Shown: positions 19,391 through 29,096 of the stretch, one piece after another
Layout: each line of letters starts with the position of its first letter
How positions within the stretch are numbered: the stretch's first letter is position 1
DNA from: Ectopseudomonas chengduensis
GTDB taxonomy: Bacteria; Pseudomonadota; Gammaproteobacteria; Pseudomonadales; Pseudomonadaceae
DNA: 64,000 bases
Reading direction: 5' to 3'
Assembly (NCBI RefSeq): GCF_900102635.1
Contig: NZ_FMZQ01000017.1
Span: forward strand, 1 to 64,000
Position numbers and translations under genes: made by a program
The notes under the pieces: model-generated
Databases searched by the model: none
Told to the model about the DNA's origin: nothing
Seen by the model: only the letters and a program-made list of their open reading frames with translations

Positions 19391-21838
19391 TCAGCGTACC
19401 TTGCCGCGGCTCAGCTTGAGCTCTTCCTTGGCGAAGTCGTCGACGTCGATCACCCGACGGCGCGCCGCTTCGGCGGCTTGCAGGCGCTGGCCCTGTTCGC
19501 CGTCGAGGATGCCGGCAGCGATCGCCGCCTCGATGGCGTCCTGGCCCGGAGCCGGTTGCAGGCTGCCATCCTTGAGCGCCTGGTGCAGACGCTTGCGCGC
19601 ATCCTGGCTGGCTTGCACCAGGTTCAGCGCGTGTTGCAGGGCCCCAACCGAATCCTGATCGGCCTGCGGCCGGTAGCAACCTTCCAGTACCGACTCCAGT
19701 GCCGGGTCGCCGGCCTGGCGGCCAATGATCGCGGCCACTTCGGCGTCCAGTTCGTCGCTCGGGCCGTGATGGCGGCGGCCCAGCGGGAACACCAGCACTT
19801 TCAGCAGGCAGCCGAACAGGCGGTTGGGGAAGTTGCTCAGCAGGTCATCGAGTGCCTGCTCGGCGTGGTAAAGGTTTTCCTCCATGGCCCAGCGCAGCAG
19901 CGGACGAATTGCTTCCGGGTAGTCCAGGTCGTGGTAGCGCTTGAGCGCGGCCGAGCCCAGGTAGAGATGGCTGAGCACGTCGCCCAGGCGTGCAGACAGG
20001 CGCTCGCGGCGTTTCAGGTCGCCGCCGAGCAACATCATGCTGCTGTCGGCGCATAGGGCGAAGGCCGCGGCCAGGCGGTTGAGGGCGCGGTAGTAAGGTT
20101 GGCTGAGGTCATCGCCGGGCACCTGGCCCAGGCGGTTCAGTGTCAGCCCCAAGAGGAAGCTGCTGGCGGCGTTACCGACGGCGAAGCCGATATGGCTCAT
20201 CAGCAGTGAGTCGAACTCGGCCAGTGCCTGATCCTTGTCCTCGCGGTCGGCCAGGGCCATTTCCTTGAGCACGTAGGGGTGGCAGCGGATGGCGCCCTGG
20301 CCGAAGATCATCAGATTGCGCGAGAGAATGTTGGCGCCCTCGACGGTGATGAAGATCGGCGCGCCCTGCCAGGAGCGGGCCAGGTAGTTGTTCGGGCCCA
20401 TGATGATGCCCTTGCCTCCGTGCACGTCCATGGCGTGGCCGATGCACTCGCGGCCGCGTTCGGTGAGGTGGTACTTGAGAATCGCCGATAGCACCGAGGG
20501 CTTCTCGCCCAGGTCGACGGCGTTGGCGGTGAGGATACGCGCGCTGTCCATCAGCCAGGCGTTGCCGCCGATGCGCGCCAGGGCTTCCTGGATGCCCTCG
20601 AAGGCGGCCAGCGGTACGTTGAATTGCTCGCGCAACTGGGCGTACTGGCCGGTGGCGAGGCTGGTGAACTTGGCCGCGCCGGTGCCGACTGCCGGCAGCG
20701 AGATGGAGCGGCCGACCGACAGGCAGTTCATCAGCATCATCCAGCCCTTGCCGAGGTACTCCTGGCCACCGATCAGGTACTCCAGCGGAATGAACACGTC
20801 CTTGCCCGAGTTCGGCCCGTTCATGAAGGCAGCGCCCAGCGGCAGGTGACGACGGCCGATTTCCACGCCGGGGGTATCGGTGGGGATCAGCGCCAGGCTG
20901 ATGCCCAGGTCTTCCTTGTCGCCGAGCAGATGATCCGGGTCGTAGGCCTTGAAGGCCAGGCCGAGCAGGGTGGCCACCGGGCCGAGGGTGATGTAGCGCT
21001 TCTCCCAGTTCAGGCGCAGGCCGATCACTTCCTCGCCGTTGTACTGGCCTTTGCAGATGATCCCGGTGTCCGGCATCGCGCCGGCGTCGGAACCGGCCAG
21101 CGGGCCGGTGAGGGCGAAGCAGGGAATGTCATCGCCGCGCGCCAGGCGCGGCAGGTAGTGCTGGCGCTGCTCATCGGTGCCGTAATGCAGCAGCAGTTCG
21201 GCCGGGCCGAGGGAGTTGGGCACCATCACGGTGGAGGCCAGGTCGCCGCTGCGGGTGGCCAGCTTCATTGCCACCTGCGAGTGGGCGTAGGCGGAAAAGC
21301 CCTTGCCGCCGTACTCCTTGGGAATGATCAAGGCGAAGAAGCCGTGCTGCTTGATGTGTTCCCAGGCTTTCTCCGGCAGATCCATCTGCTGGCCAACCTG
21401 CCAGTCGCTGATCATCGCGCAGAGTTCTTCGGTGGGGCCGTCGATGAACGCCTGTTCCTCTTCGCTCAGCTTGGCCTTGGGGTAGGCCAGCAGCTTGTCC
21501 CAGTCCGGTTTGCCGCTGAACAGCTCGCCATCCCACCACACCGTGCCGGCTTCGATGGCATCGCGCTCGGTCGCCGACATTGGCGGTAGTACGCGCTGGA
21601 ACCAGGCGAACAGCGGGCTGGTGAACAGTTGCCGGCGTAGATCGCCGAGCAGGATGAACGCGGCGACGGCGCCGGTGACGATCCACAGCAGCAGTTGCAA
21701 CCAGCCCGGTACCGGGCTGAACAATGCCATGGCCACCAGGTAGGCTGCGGTGATGCCGAGGGCAGGTAGGGCGGCGGTACGGCTATGGGCCAGGTAGGCG
21801 ACCCCGAGCAGCAGAACCAGCAACCAGATGACGAGCAT
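19391..21838 (-). CDS. fadE: Acyl-CoA dehydrogenase FadE
   Basis: An 815-residue membrane-associated acyl-CoA dehydrogenase, the first step of fatty acid beta-oxidation. Residues 1-65 contain two hydrophobic segments (LVIWLLVLLLGVAYLAH and LLLWIVTGAVAAFILL) that anchor it, unlike short soluble ACADs. The FAD/acyl-CoA dehydrogenase core has CFALTGPLAGSDAGAMPDTG and MDVHGGKGIIMGPNNYLAR. The C-terminal DUF1974 extension is characteristic of E. coli-type FadE (814 residues). I chose ATG 21838, because GGAGG lies 7 nt before it. The ATG two codons earlier has that site only 1 nt away. Confidence 0.95.
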   Translation of the reverse strand: MLVIWLLVLLLGVAYLAHSRTAALPALGITAAYLVAMALFSPVPGWLQLLLWIVTGAVAAFILLGDLRRQLFTSPLFAWFQRVLPPMSATERDAIEAGTVWWDGELFSGKPDWDKLLAYPKAKLSEEEQAFIDGPTEELCAMISDWQVGQQMDLPEKAWEHIKQHGFFALIIPKEYGGKGFSAYAHSQVAMKLATRSGDLASTVMVPNSLGPAELLLHYGTDEQRQHYLPRLARGDDIPCFALTGPLAGSDAGAMPDTGIICKGQYNGEEVIGLRLNWEKRYITLGPVATLLGLAFKAYDPDHLLGDKEDLGISLALIPTDTPGVEIGRRHLPLGAAFMNGPNSGKDVFIPLEYLIGGQEYLGKGWMMLMNCLSVGRSISLPAVGTGAAKFTSLATGQYAQLREQFNVPLAAFEGIQEALARIGGNAWLMDSARILTANAVDLGEKPSVLSAILKYHLTERGRECIGHAMDVHGGKGIIMGPNNYLARSWQGAPIFITVEGANILSRNLMIFGQGAIRCHPYVLKEMALADREDKDQALAEFDSLLMSHIGFAVGNAASSFLLGLTLNRLGQVPGDDLSQPYYRALNRLAAAFALCADSSMMLLGGDLKRRERLSARLGDVLSHLYLGSAALKRYHDLDYPEAIRPLLRWAMEENLYHAEQALDDLLSNFPNRLFGCLLKVLVFPLGRRHHGPSDELDAEVAAIIGRQAGDPALESVLEGCYRPQADQDSVGALQHALNLVQASQDARKRLHQALKDGSLQPAPGQDAIEAAIAAGILDGEQGQRLQAAEAARRRVIDVDDFAKEELKLSRGKVR

Positions 21839-21978
21839 GTGCATTCCTCCATGATTCGAGCGGGCGACGCCCCGAGCATAGCCATAAATGGCGGCAGGGG
21901 CGGTGAGCTTGGCCGGATCGTCGTCAACGTGGCGCAATTGACGGGATTAGACTGAAGCAAACTTCAGGAGCCCTCGCC

Positions 21979-22641
21979 ATGCAGAACTGTCTACGTCCCG
22001 TCCGCTTCATTGACAGTGACCATCGCGCGGTAGTCGAGTTCGCCGAACGTTGGCGTGGTGCGTCACGAGAACCGACCAGTCAGGCCGTGGCCCTGTATCT
22101 GGCGGTGCGTGACGAGGTTCGCTACAACCCCTATGCCTTCAGCCTCGATGCGCAGACATTGAAGGCCAGTCATGCATTGGCGGCCGGTGAGTCCTACTGC
22201 GTGCCCAAGGCTAATCTGCTCGCTGCCTGTGCCCGGCATTGTGGGATTCCCGCGCGTATCGGTTTGGCCGATGTGCGCAATCACCTGTCCACGCCGCGCC
22301 TGCTGGAACTGCTGCGCAGCGAGGTGTTCGCCATGCATGGCTACACCGAACTGTATCTGGACGGGCGCTGGGTCAAGGCCACGCCGGCGTTCAACGAGGC
22401 GCTATGCCGGGTGTTCAAGGTGGCGCCGCTGGAGTTCGACGGCGTGCATGACAGCGTCTTCCACCCCTACAACGACCAGGGTGAGCGCTACATGGAGTAC
22501 CTGGTCGACCACGGTCAGTTCGAGGATCTGCCGGAGCAACTATTCTTTGATCACCTGCGCGGCTGCTACCCGCATCTGTTCGAGTCCGGGGCGCTGCAGC
22601 TCGGTGGTGATATGCAGCGCGAGGCCAGTGTTATCGACTGA
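21979..22641 (+). CDS. Transglutaminase-like cysteine protease-fold protein
   Basis: A 220-residue cytosolic protein with a transglutaminase-like core: Cys74 in AAGESYCVPKANLLAA, His120 in EVFAMHGYTELYLDG and Asp128 give the Cys-His-Asp triad. No signal peptide. Members of this family include peptidases and amide hydrolases; the substrate is unknown. It is divergent from fadE (140-bp gap), the same arrangement as the gene beside FadE in P. aeruginosa (PA2814), as I recall it. Confidence 0.82.
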   Translation: MQNCLRPVRFIDSDHRAVVEFAERWRGASREPTSQAVALYLAVRDEVRYNPYAFSLDAQTLKASHALAAGESYCVPKANLLAACARHCGIPARIGLADVRNHLSTPRLLELLRSEVFAMHGYTELYLDGRWVKATPAFNEALCRVFKVAPLEFDGVHDSVFHPYNDQGERYMEYLVDHGQFEDLPEQLFFDHLRGCYPHLFESGALQLGGDMQREASVID

Positions 22642-22795
22642 GTCGATAATCAAGATCGCCAGGATGGCCTTTTCTCTGCGCGCCAGGGTCGGTAGGGTGC
22701 ATGCCAGTGAGGAGCGGATGAAACACCAGGTTGCAATCGCCGGTGTCCGCCCTCATCTATAACCACCTCACTCTCGCGCGGGAAATCCCATCTTC

Positions 22796-23728
22796 ATGAG
22801 CTCCGCCCTGACCATTCGCCAGTTGACCAAGACCTACGGAAACGGCTTCCAGGCCCTGCACGGCATCGATCTGGACGTCGCCGAAGGGGATTTCTTCGCC
22901 TTGCTCGGCCCCAACGGTGCCGGCAAATCCACCACCATCGGTGTGCTCTCCACGCTGGTGAACAAGAGTGGCGGCACGGTCAGCGTGTTCGGCCATGACC
23001 TCGACCGCGAGCCTTATGCGCTCAAGCGCTGCCTGGGCGTGGTGCCGCAGGAGTTTAACTTCAACCAGTTCGAGAAGGTGTTCGACATCGTCGTCACCCA
23101 GGCCGGCTACTACGGTATTCCGCGCTCGATCGCCAAGGAGCGCGCCGAGCAGTACCTGACCCAGCTCGGCCTATGGGACAAGCGCGACGTCGCCTCACGC
23201 GAACTGTCCGGCGGCATGAAGCGCCGCCTGATGATCGCCCGCGCTCTGGTGCACCAGCCTCGCCTGCTGATCCTCGATGAACCGACTGCCGGGGTGGATA
23301 TCGAGCTGCGCCGTTCGATGTGGAGCTTCCTCACCGAGCTGAACAAGCAGGGCACCACCATCATTCTGACCACCCACTACCTGGAAGAGGCCGAGCAGCT
23401 CTGTCGCAACATCGGCATCATCGACCACGGCCGTATCGTCGAGCTGAGCAGCATGAAGGATCTGTTGAAGAAGCTGCATGTCGAGACCTTCCTGCTCGAC
23501 CTCAAGGATTCCTATAGCGAGGCGCCTAACCTGAGCGGTTATCCGGTGCGCCTGGTCGACCACCACACCCTGGAGGTGCAGGTGGAGAAGAGCCAGGGCC
23601 TCAATGCACTGTTCCAGCAGCTGGCGCAGCAGCAGGTCGAGGTGCTCAGCCTGCGTAACAAGAGCAATCGCCTGGAGGAGCTGTTCGTCTCCCTGGTGGA
23701 AAAGAACCTGGCCAAGGTGGCGCAATGA
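22796..23728 (+). CDS. ABC exporter ATP-binding protein (YadG/CcmA type)
   Basis: A 310-residue ABC ATPase. Walker A is GPNGAGKS (38-45), the Q-loop is in GVVPQEFNFN, the signature is LSGGMKRRLMIARAL, Walker B is LLILDEPTAGVD and the H-loop is in LTTHYLEEAEQ. The C-terminal 80 residues form the extra domain typical of ABC-2 exporters. The overlap ATGA with the permease gene shows a two-gene operon. E. coli YadGH is the closest known layout (PA2812-PA2811 in P. aeruginosa). Substrate unknown. Confidence 0.93.
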   Translation: MSSALTIRQLTKTYGNGFQALHGIDLDVAEGDFFALLGPNGAGKSTTIGVLSTLVNKSGGTVSVFGHDLDREPYALKRCLGVVPQEFNFNQFEKVFDIVVTQAGYYGIPRSIAKERAEQYLTQLGLWDKRDVASRELSGGMKRRLMIARALVHQPRLLILDEPTAGVDIELRRSMWSFLTELNKQGTTIILTTHYLEEAEQLCRNIGIIDHGRIVELSSMKDLLKKLHVETFLLDLKDSYSEAPNLSGYPVRLVDHHTLEVQVEKSQGLNALFQQLAQQQVEVLSLRNKSNRLEELFVSLVEKNLAKVAQ

Positions 23729-24519
23729 CTTCTCAGTACCTCAACAGCGAATTCGCCGCCAACCTGGTGGCCCTGCGTACCATCGTTCACCGCGAAATCC
23801 GCCGTTTCGTGCGCATCTGGCCGCAGACGCTGCTACCGCCAGCGATCACCATGGTCCTGTACTTCGTCATCTTCGGTAACCTGATCGGCCGGCAGATCGG
23901 CGACATGGGGGGCTTCAGCTACATGGAGTACATCGTGCCGGGGCTGATCATGATGTCGGTGATCACCAACAGCTACGGCAACGTGGTGTCGAGCTTCTTC
24001 GGCAGCAAGTTCCAGCGCAACGTCGAGGAGCTGCTGGTGTCGCCGGTGTCACCGCATACCATCCTCATCGGTTTCGTCGTCGGTGGCGTGCTGCGCGGGC
24101 TGGCGGTGGGCTTCATCGTCACGCTGCTGTCGTTGTTCTTCACCCACCTGCAGGTGCATCACCTGGGCGTGACCGTGCTGGTGGTGCTGCTGACGGCGAC
24201 CATCTTCTCCCTCGGTGGCTTCGTCAACGCGGTGTATGCGCGCAACTTCGACGACATTTCGATCATCCCGACCTTCGTGCTGACGCCGCTGACCTACCTG
24301 GGCGGGGTGTTCTACTCCATCACCCTGTTGCCGCCGTTCTGGCAGACGGTGTCGCTGGGCAACCCGATCCTGCACATGGTCAACGCCTTCCGTTACGGCA
24401 TTCTTGGGGTGTCCGACATCCGTATCGGCGTGGCAGTCGGCTTCATGCTGCTGGCCACCGCTGCGCTTTATGCCCTGTGCATCCGTCTGCTGGTCAGCGG
24501 CCGTGGCATGCGTCAGTGA
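23725..24519 (+). CDS. ABC-2 type permease (YadH type)
   Basis: A 264-residue integral membrane protein with six predicted helices. The ABC-2 signature lies in the region MEYIVPGLIMMSVITNSYGN, with SFFGSKFQRNVEELLVSPVS as the cytoplasmic coupling loop. LTPLTYLGGVFYSITLLPPF matches YadH proteins. It pairs with the ATPase encoded 4 nt upstream in overlap. The exported substrate is not evident. Confidence 0.92.
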   Translation: MTSQYLNSEFAANLVALRTIVHREIRRFVRIWPQTLLPPAITMVLYFVIFGNLIGRQIGDMGGFSYMEYIVPGLIMMSVITNSYGNVVSSFFGSKFQRNVEELLVSPVSPHTILIGFVVGGVLRGLAVGFIVTLLSLFFTHLQVHHLGVTVLVVLLTATIFSLGGFVNAVYARNFDDISIIPTFVLTPLTYLGGVFYSITLLPPFWQTVSLGNPILHMVNAFRYGILGVSDIRIGVAVGFMLLATAALYALCIRLLVSGRGMRQ

Positions 24520-24589
24520 TGTTTGCCGCTCATGTAGGGGCGGATTTATCCGCGATTCTCGCGGCGCCACCGCGACTAAACGTTAATGT

Positions 24590-24648
24590 GTAGCCCGGAT
24601 GCAATCCGGGGGACGGCTGCTATGTTCCCCGGATTTCATCCGGGCTAC
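24590..24648. repeat. REP-like inverted repeat, TAGCCCGGAT family
   Basis: GTAGCCCGGATGCAATCCGG opens one arm and CCGGATTTCATCCGGGCTAC closes the other around a 15-nt spacer. It lies between the ABC permease and the RND adaptor genes, within a 264-bp gap that also holds a second repeat-like patch near 24535-24565. Confidence 0.75.
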
Positions 24649-24783
24649 GGTTGAATGCTCGCGGCTAGGCCGCTGCTACAGGATGTGGCGGCGACTGAAA
24701 AAACATAGCGAAATAACTTGCGCCCCTGTCAGTAACGCAGCAGCCGGTTAGACTCCGCCTCTACCAAGAAAAAGAGGCTGATC

Positions 24784-25806
24784 ATGACCGTGCTGTTGCG
24801 TGCTCTTCCATGGCTGTGTCTGGGCTTGTTCATGACGCCTGCGCTGGCTGCCGAAGGGCCAATGGTCGAGATCGTGCCGGTGCGGCAGATGGAGGTGCGT
24901 GACGAGCTGATCACCTTCGGTTCGCTGCGCTCCGACGAGTCGGTGATGATTCGCCCGGAAGTGGAAGGGCGCCTGGCCACCCTGCATTTCCGCGAGGGCC
25001 AGGCGGTGACCGCCGGCGACCTGCTGATCAGCCTCGATGATGCGATTGCCCGCGCCGAATTTGCCCAGGCGCGGGCCAATCTTGATCTCGCTGAGAAAAA
25101 CCACCAGCGTGCGCAGATGCTGTTTCAGCGTGGTGCCAGCAACGCCCAGGCGCTGGACGAGGCGCAGAGCCAGCTGCAGGCCGCGCGTGCCAGTCAGGCC
25201 CTGGCCCAGGCGCGGCTCGACAAGACCCAGATCAAGGCCCCTCATGACGGCACGCTCGGCCTGCGCCAGGCCAGCGTCGGTGACTACCTCAGTGCCGGGC
25301 AGAACATCGTCAACCTGGAGGTGCTCGACCCGCTCAAGGTCGACTTCCGTATTCCGCAGAAGGCCGTGGCCCAGGTGCGCCTCGGCCAGACCGTGGAAAT
25401 CACCCTCGATACTTACCCCGGCGAACGCTTTCGTGGCGAAATCTTCGCCATCAACCCGCGCCTCGACGAAGCCGGGCGCAGCCAGGCGATCCGCGCGCAT
25501 ATCGGCAACGATGACCGCCGCCTGCGTCCCGGACAGTTCGTCCGAGTTTCGGTGATTCTCGAAGAGCGGCCCAATGCGCTGGTTATCCCGGAAGAGGCGG
25601 TGATGCCGCAGGGCGACAAGTTGCTGGTCAATCTGGTGGTCGATGGCAAGGTCGAGCGCCGCGAAGTGACCCTGGGCAAGCGTTTCGACGGGCTGGTCGA
25701 GGTGCGTGAAGGCCTGCAGGGCGACGAAACCATCATCAGTGCCGGTTGGCAGCGCGTGCGCGAAGGGCTGGCCGTACGCACCAAGAGCGGGGAGCGCCAG
25801 CCGTGA
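24784..25806 (+). CDS. RND efflux periplasmic adaptor (membrane fusion protein)
   Basis: A 340-residue secreted adaptor. The signal peptide is about 1-22 (LPWLCLGLFMTPALA). There is no lipobox, so it is probably not lipidated. The two lipoyl half-motifs are RPEVEGRLATLHFREGQAV and KAPHDGTLGLRQASVGDYLS, flanking a coiled-coil hairpin (about 90-150). Then come the beta-barrel and membrane-proximal domains (RPGQFVRVSVILEERPNALV). It bridges the inner-membrane pump encoded next to an outer-membrane channel. The stop overlaps the pump start (GTGA). Confidence 0.92.
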   Translation: MTVLLRALPWLCLGLFMTPALAAEGPMVEIVPVRQMEVRDELITFGSLRSDESVMIRPEVEGRLATLHFREGQAVTAGDLLISLDDAIARAEFAQARANLDLAEKNHQRAQMLFQRGASNAQALDEAQSQLQAARASQALAQARLDKTQIKAPHDGTLGLRQASVGDYLSAGQNIVNLEVLDPLKVDFRIPQKAVAQVRLGQTVEITLDTYPGERFRGEIFAINPRLDEAGRSQAIRAHIGNDDRRLRPGQFVRVSVILEERPNALVIPEEAVMPQGDKLLVNLVVDGKVERREVTLGKRFDGLVEVREGLQGDETIISAGWQRVREGLAVRTKSGERQP

Positions 25807-28800
25807 CACTCTCCGATGTCTGCATTCGCCGGCCGGTATTCGCCACTGTTCTGTCGCTGATCGTGGTGCTGCTGGGGCTGATGGCCTACGACCGCCTCAA
25901 TGTGCGTGAATACCCCAATATCGACGTGCCCATCGTCACCGTGCAGGTCACCTATCCAGGGGCCAGCCCGGAGATCATGGAGTCGCAGGTAGCGCAGCCG
26001 GTGGAGGACGTACTCTCCGGCATCGAGGGGTTGGACTTCGTCACCTCCATCAGTCGCGCGGAAAACACCCAGATCACCGCGCAATTCCGTCTTGGCCGCA
26101 GCGCCGACGAGGCTGCCAACGACGTGCGTGATCGCCTGGGGCGGGTGCGCAACCTGCTGCCGGACGAGGTGGACGAGCCCATCGTGCAGAAGGTCGAGGC
26201 CGACGCTCAACCGGTGGTGTGGATCGCCTTCCACAGTCAGCAGCACAGCGCCATGGAGATCACCGACGTGCTGGAGCGGGTGATCAAGGATCGCCTGCAG
26301 ACCATTCCTGGTGTCTCCGAAGTGCAGGTGCGCGGTGCGCGTACCTTCTCCATGCGGATCTGGCTCGATCCGGAGAAGCTCGCCGCGCACAACCTCACCG
26401 TGCAGGACGTGGAAGACGCCCTGCGTCGGCAGAACGTGGAAATCCCGGCCGGGCGCATCGAGTCGCGCGAGCGTGAGTTCAGCGTGCTGTCGGAAACCGA
26501 TCTGCGCACGCCGGAGCAGTTCAACGAGCTGATTCTCGACGATTCGCAGGGCTACCTGCTGCGGCTGTCCGATGTCGGTCGCGCCGAGGTGGGGCCGCGC
26601 GACGAGCGCACCGTGGTTCGCTTCAATGGCTTGCCGGCGGTGACTCTGGGTCTGGTCAAACAGGCCACGGCCAACCCGCTGGACATTTCCGATGGCCTCG
26701 AAGCCGCTTGGCCCGACGTCAAGGAGTTGCTGCCCGACGGCATGAACATGACGGTGGCCAACGACAACTCGCAGTTCATCCGCGAATCCATCGACAACGT
26801 CTTCACCACTATCTGGGAAGCGGTGGCACTGGTCATCCTGATCATCTTCATCTTCCTGCGCTCGTTGCGCGCGACGCTGATTCCGCTGGTGACCATCCCC
26901 GTTTCGTTGATCGGCGCCTTCGCTCTGATGTCGCTGATGGGCTTCACCATCAACACCCTGACCCTGCTGGCCATGGTTTTGGCCATCGGTCTGGTGGTGG
27001 ACGACGCCATCGTCATGCTAGAGAACATCCATCGCCATATCGAGGCCGGGATGAAGCCCATGCAGGCGGCCTTCAAGGGCAGCCGCGAGATCGCCTTCGC
27101 GGTGATCGCCATGACCCTGACCCTGGCAGCCGTTTTCGCCCCCATCGGCTTCATGCAGGGTACCACCGGCAAGCTGTTCACCGAGTTCGCCTGGACCCTG
27201 GCTGGCGCCGTGCTGGTCTCGGGTTTCGTGGCGCTGACGCTGACACCGATGATGTGCGCGGTGATGCTCAAACCGCACCAGCACGGACAGCGTCATGGCC
27301 GCGTGTACAACCTGATCGAAGGCTTCCTCAATGGCCTGACCTACAGCTACAAGCACAGCCTGGACCGTGCCCTGCACGCCTGGCCGCTGGTGCTTGGCGT
27401 GCTGCTCGGCGCCTTCGTGATGTGCGCCTGGCTGTTCGGTGGCTTGCGTTCGGAACTGGCGCCGACCGAAGACACCGGCACCATCGTCGGCGTGTTCAAT
27501 GGCCCGGACGGCGCCACCATCGATTACACGGCGCGCTACGCCCGTGAGGTCGAGGCTGCTTATGCGAGCATCCCGGAGACCAATCGCTATCTGGTCATTG
27601 CGGGTTTTCCGACCGTGGCCCAGGGCATTTCCTTCATGAAGCTGGAGGACTGGGGCGACCGCTCGCGTACCCAGTTCGAGATTCGCAATGAGTTGTTGCC
27701 AAAGTTGCAGGACATCGCCGGCATGCGCGTTACCCCGGTCAATCGCCCACCGTTGGGACAGAGCGCGCGTAACCAGCCGATCAACTTCGTCGTGCGCTCG
27801 TCCATGGAGTACGCCGAACTGCAGGGTTACGTCGATCAACTGATGGAGCGCATGCGTGATTATCCGGGCCTGGAGGGGCTGGACAGCGACCTCAAACTCA
27901 ACTCGCCGCAGCTCAAGATCACCGTCAACCGTGAGCAGGCGGTGGCGGTCGGCACCGATGTATCGGTGATCGGACGCAGCCTGGAAAGTCTGTTCGGCAG
28001 CCGTCAGGTGACCCGCTTCAAGCAGAATGGCGAGCAGTATGACGTGCTGGTGCAGTTGCAGGACGTCGACCGCAGCAACCCGCAGGATCTGGATCGCGTC
28101 TATGTGCGTGACCGTGACGGCGGCATGGTGCAGCTGTCCAACCTGATCGAGGTGCGCGAGACGGTGGCGCCGCGCGAGCTCAATCACTTCAACCAGCTAC
28201 GTGCGGTGACCATCAGTGCCAACGTCGGCACCGGCTACACCCTGGGCGAGGCGCTCAATCATCTGGAAGTCGCCGCCCGTGAGGTATTTCCGCCAGAGAC
28301 GCAATACGACTACACCGGCACGTCGCGCGACTTCAAGGAATCCAGCTCGGGCATTCTGCTGATCTTCGCCCTGGCCCTGGCGTTCATCTTTCTGGTGCTG
28401 GCGGCGCAGTTCGAGAGTTTCAGTGACCCGCTGATCATTCTGTTCAGTGTGCCATTGTCGATGGCCGGCGCCTTGCTGGCACTGAAGCTGTTCGGCGGCA
28501 CCTGGAATATCTACTCGCAGATCGGCCTGGTGACCCTGATTGGCCTGATCACCAAGCACGGCATCCTTATCGTCGAGTTCGCCAACCACCTGCTGCGTGA
28601 GGGCAAGGCCCTGCGCGAGGCGGTGATCGAGGCCTCGGTGCAGCGCCTGCGGCCGATCCTGATGACCACCGGCGCCATGGTACTCGGCTCGCTGCCGCTG
28701 GCCATCGCCAGCGGAGCCGGCGCGGAAAGCCGTCAGCAGATCGGCCTGGTGATCGTCGGCGGGCTGCTGGTCGGCACCTTCTTCACCCTCTACGTGATTC

Positions 28801-28871
28801 CGACGCTGTACCTGCTGCTGCGCCGCTGGGCGCCACTGCGCAAGATCGAGGAGGAGCCGGTGGCGGTCTGA
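25803..28871 (+). CDS. RND efflux pump inner-membrane subunit
   Basis: A 1022-residue RND transporter of the HAE1 type, starting at GTG 25803 (VTLSDVCIRRPVFATVLSLI) inside the stop of the adaptor gene. Helix 4 carries the proton-relay aspartates in GLVVDDAIVMLENIH. The porter domain has YPGASPEIMESQVAQPVEDV and ISRAENTQITAQF; the second half has IGLVTLIGLITKHGILIVEF, where the lysine is part of the relay. Twelve membrane segments in two repeats. No outer-membrane factor gene follows, so it must use one encoded elsewhere. The substrate cannot be told from sequence; this is not clearly any of the classical Mex pumps. Confidence 0.93.
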   Translation: MTLSDVCIRRPVFATVLSLIVVLLGLMAYDRLNVREYPNIDVPIVTVQVTYPGASPEIMESQVAQPVEDVLSGIEGLDFVTSISRAENTQITAQFRLGRSADEAANDVRDRLGRVRNLLPDEVDEPIVQKVEADAQPVVWIAFHSQQHSAMEITDVLERVIKDRLQTIPGVSEVQVRGARTFSMRIWLDPEKLAAHNLTVQDVEDALRRQNVEIPAGRIESREREFSVLSETDLRTPEQFNELILDDSQGYLLRLSDVGRAEVGPRDERTVVRFNGLPAVTLGLVKQATANPLDISDGLEAAWPDVKELLPDGMNMTVANDNSQFIRESIDNVFTTIWEAVALVILIIFIFLRSLRATLIPLVTIPVSLIGAFALMSLMGFTINTLTLLAMVLAIGLVVDDAIVMLENIHRHIEAGMKPMQAAFKGSREIAFAVIAMTLTLAAVFAPIGFMQGTTGKLFTEFAWTLAGAVLVSGFVALTLTPMMCAVMLKPHQHGQRHGRVYNLIEGFLNGLTYSYKHSLDRALHAWPLVLGVLLGAFVMCAWLFGGLRSELAPTEDTGTIVGVFNGPDGATIDYTARYAREVEAAYASIPETNRYLVIAGFPTVAQGISFMKLEDWGDRSRTQFEIRNELLPKLQDIAGMRVTPVNRPPLGQSARNQPINFVVRSSMEYAELQGYVDQLMERMRDYPGLEGLDSDLKLNSPQLKITVNREQAVAVGTDVSVIGRSLESLFGSRQVTRFKQNGEQYDVLVQLQDVDRSNPQDLDRVYVRDRDGGMVQLSNLIEVRETVAPRELNHFNQLRAVTISANVGTGYTLGEALNHLEVAAREVFPPETQYDYTGTSRDFKESSSGILLIFALALAFIFLVLAAQFESFSDPLIILFSVPLSMAGALLALKLFGGTWNIYSQIGLVTLIGLITKHGILIVEFANHLLREGKALREAVIEASVQRLRPILMTTGAMVLGSLPLAIASGAGAESRQQIGLVIVGGLLVGTFFTLYVIPTLYLLLRRWAPLRKIEEEPVAV

Positions 28872-28941
28872 ATCCTGTAGGAGGCGCTTTAGCGGCGAGC
28901 TTTTGCAGCCTCTCACAGTTCACTGGGCTACTGATTTTTGT

Positions 28942-29010
28942 TGTAGGAGCGAGCTCTGCTCGCGAAGCTTCTGGCTGTAAGGCAATTCGCGAGCAGAGCT
29001 CGCTCCTACA
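28942..29010. repeat. REP inverted pair, GTAGGAGCGAGCTC type
   Basis: TGTAGGAGCGAGCTCTGCTC and GAGCAGAGCTCGCTCCTACA are perfect complements around a 29-nt centre. Positioned between the RND pump gene and queF. A related half (GCGGCGAGC) lies just upstream at 28878-28900. Confidence 0.8.
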
Positions 29011-29096
29011 GGTAGTCTGCGTAGTGCTTCGCGGGTGCGGCGTGGCGCTCAACCCGTTAAACTTGCGCGGTTTTTCGCCACCCTGGATTGCGCGCC

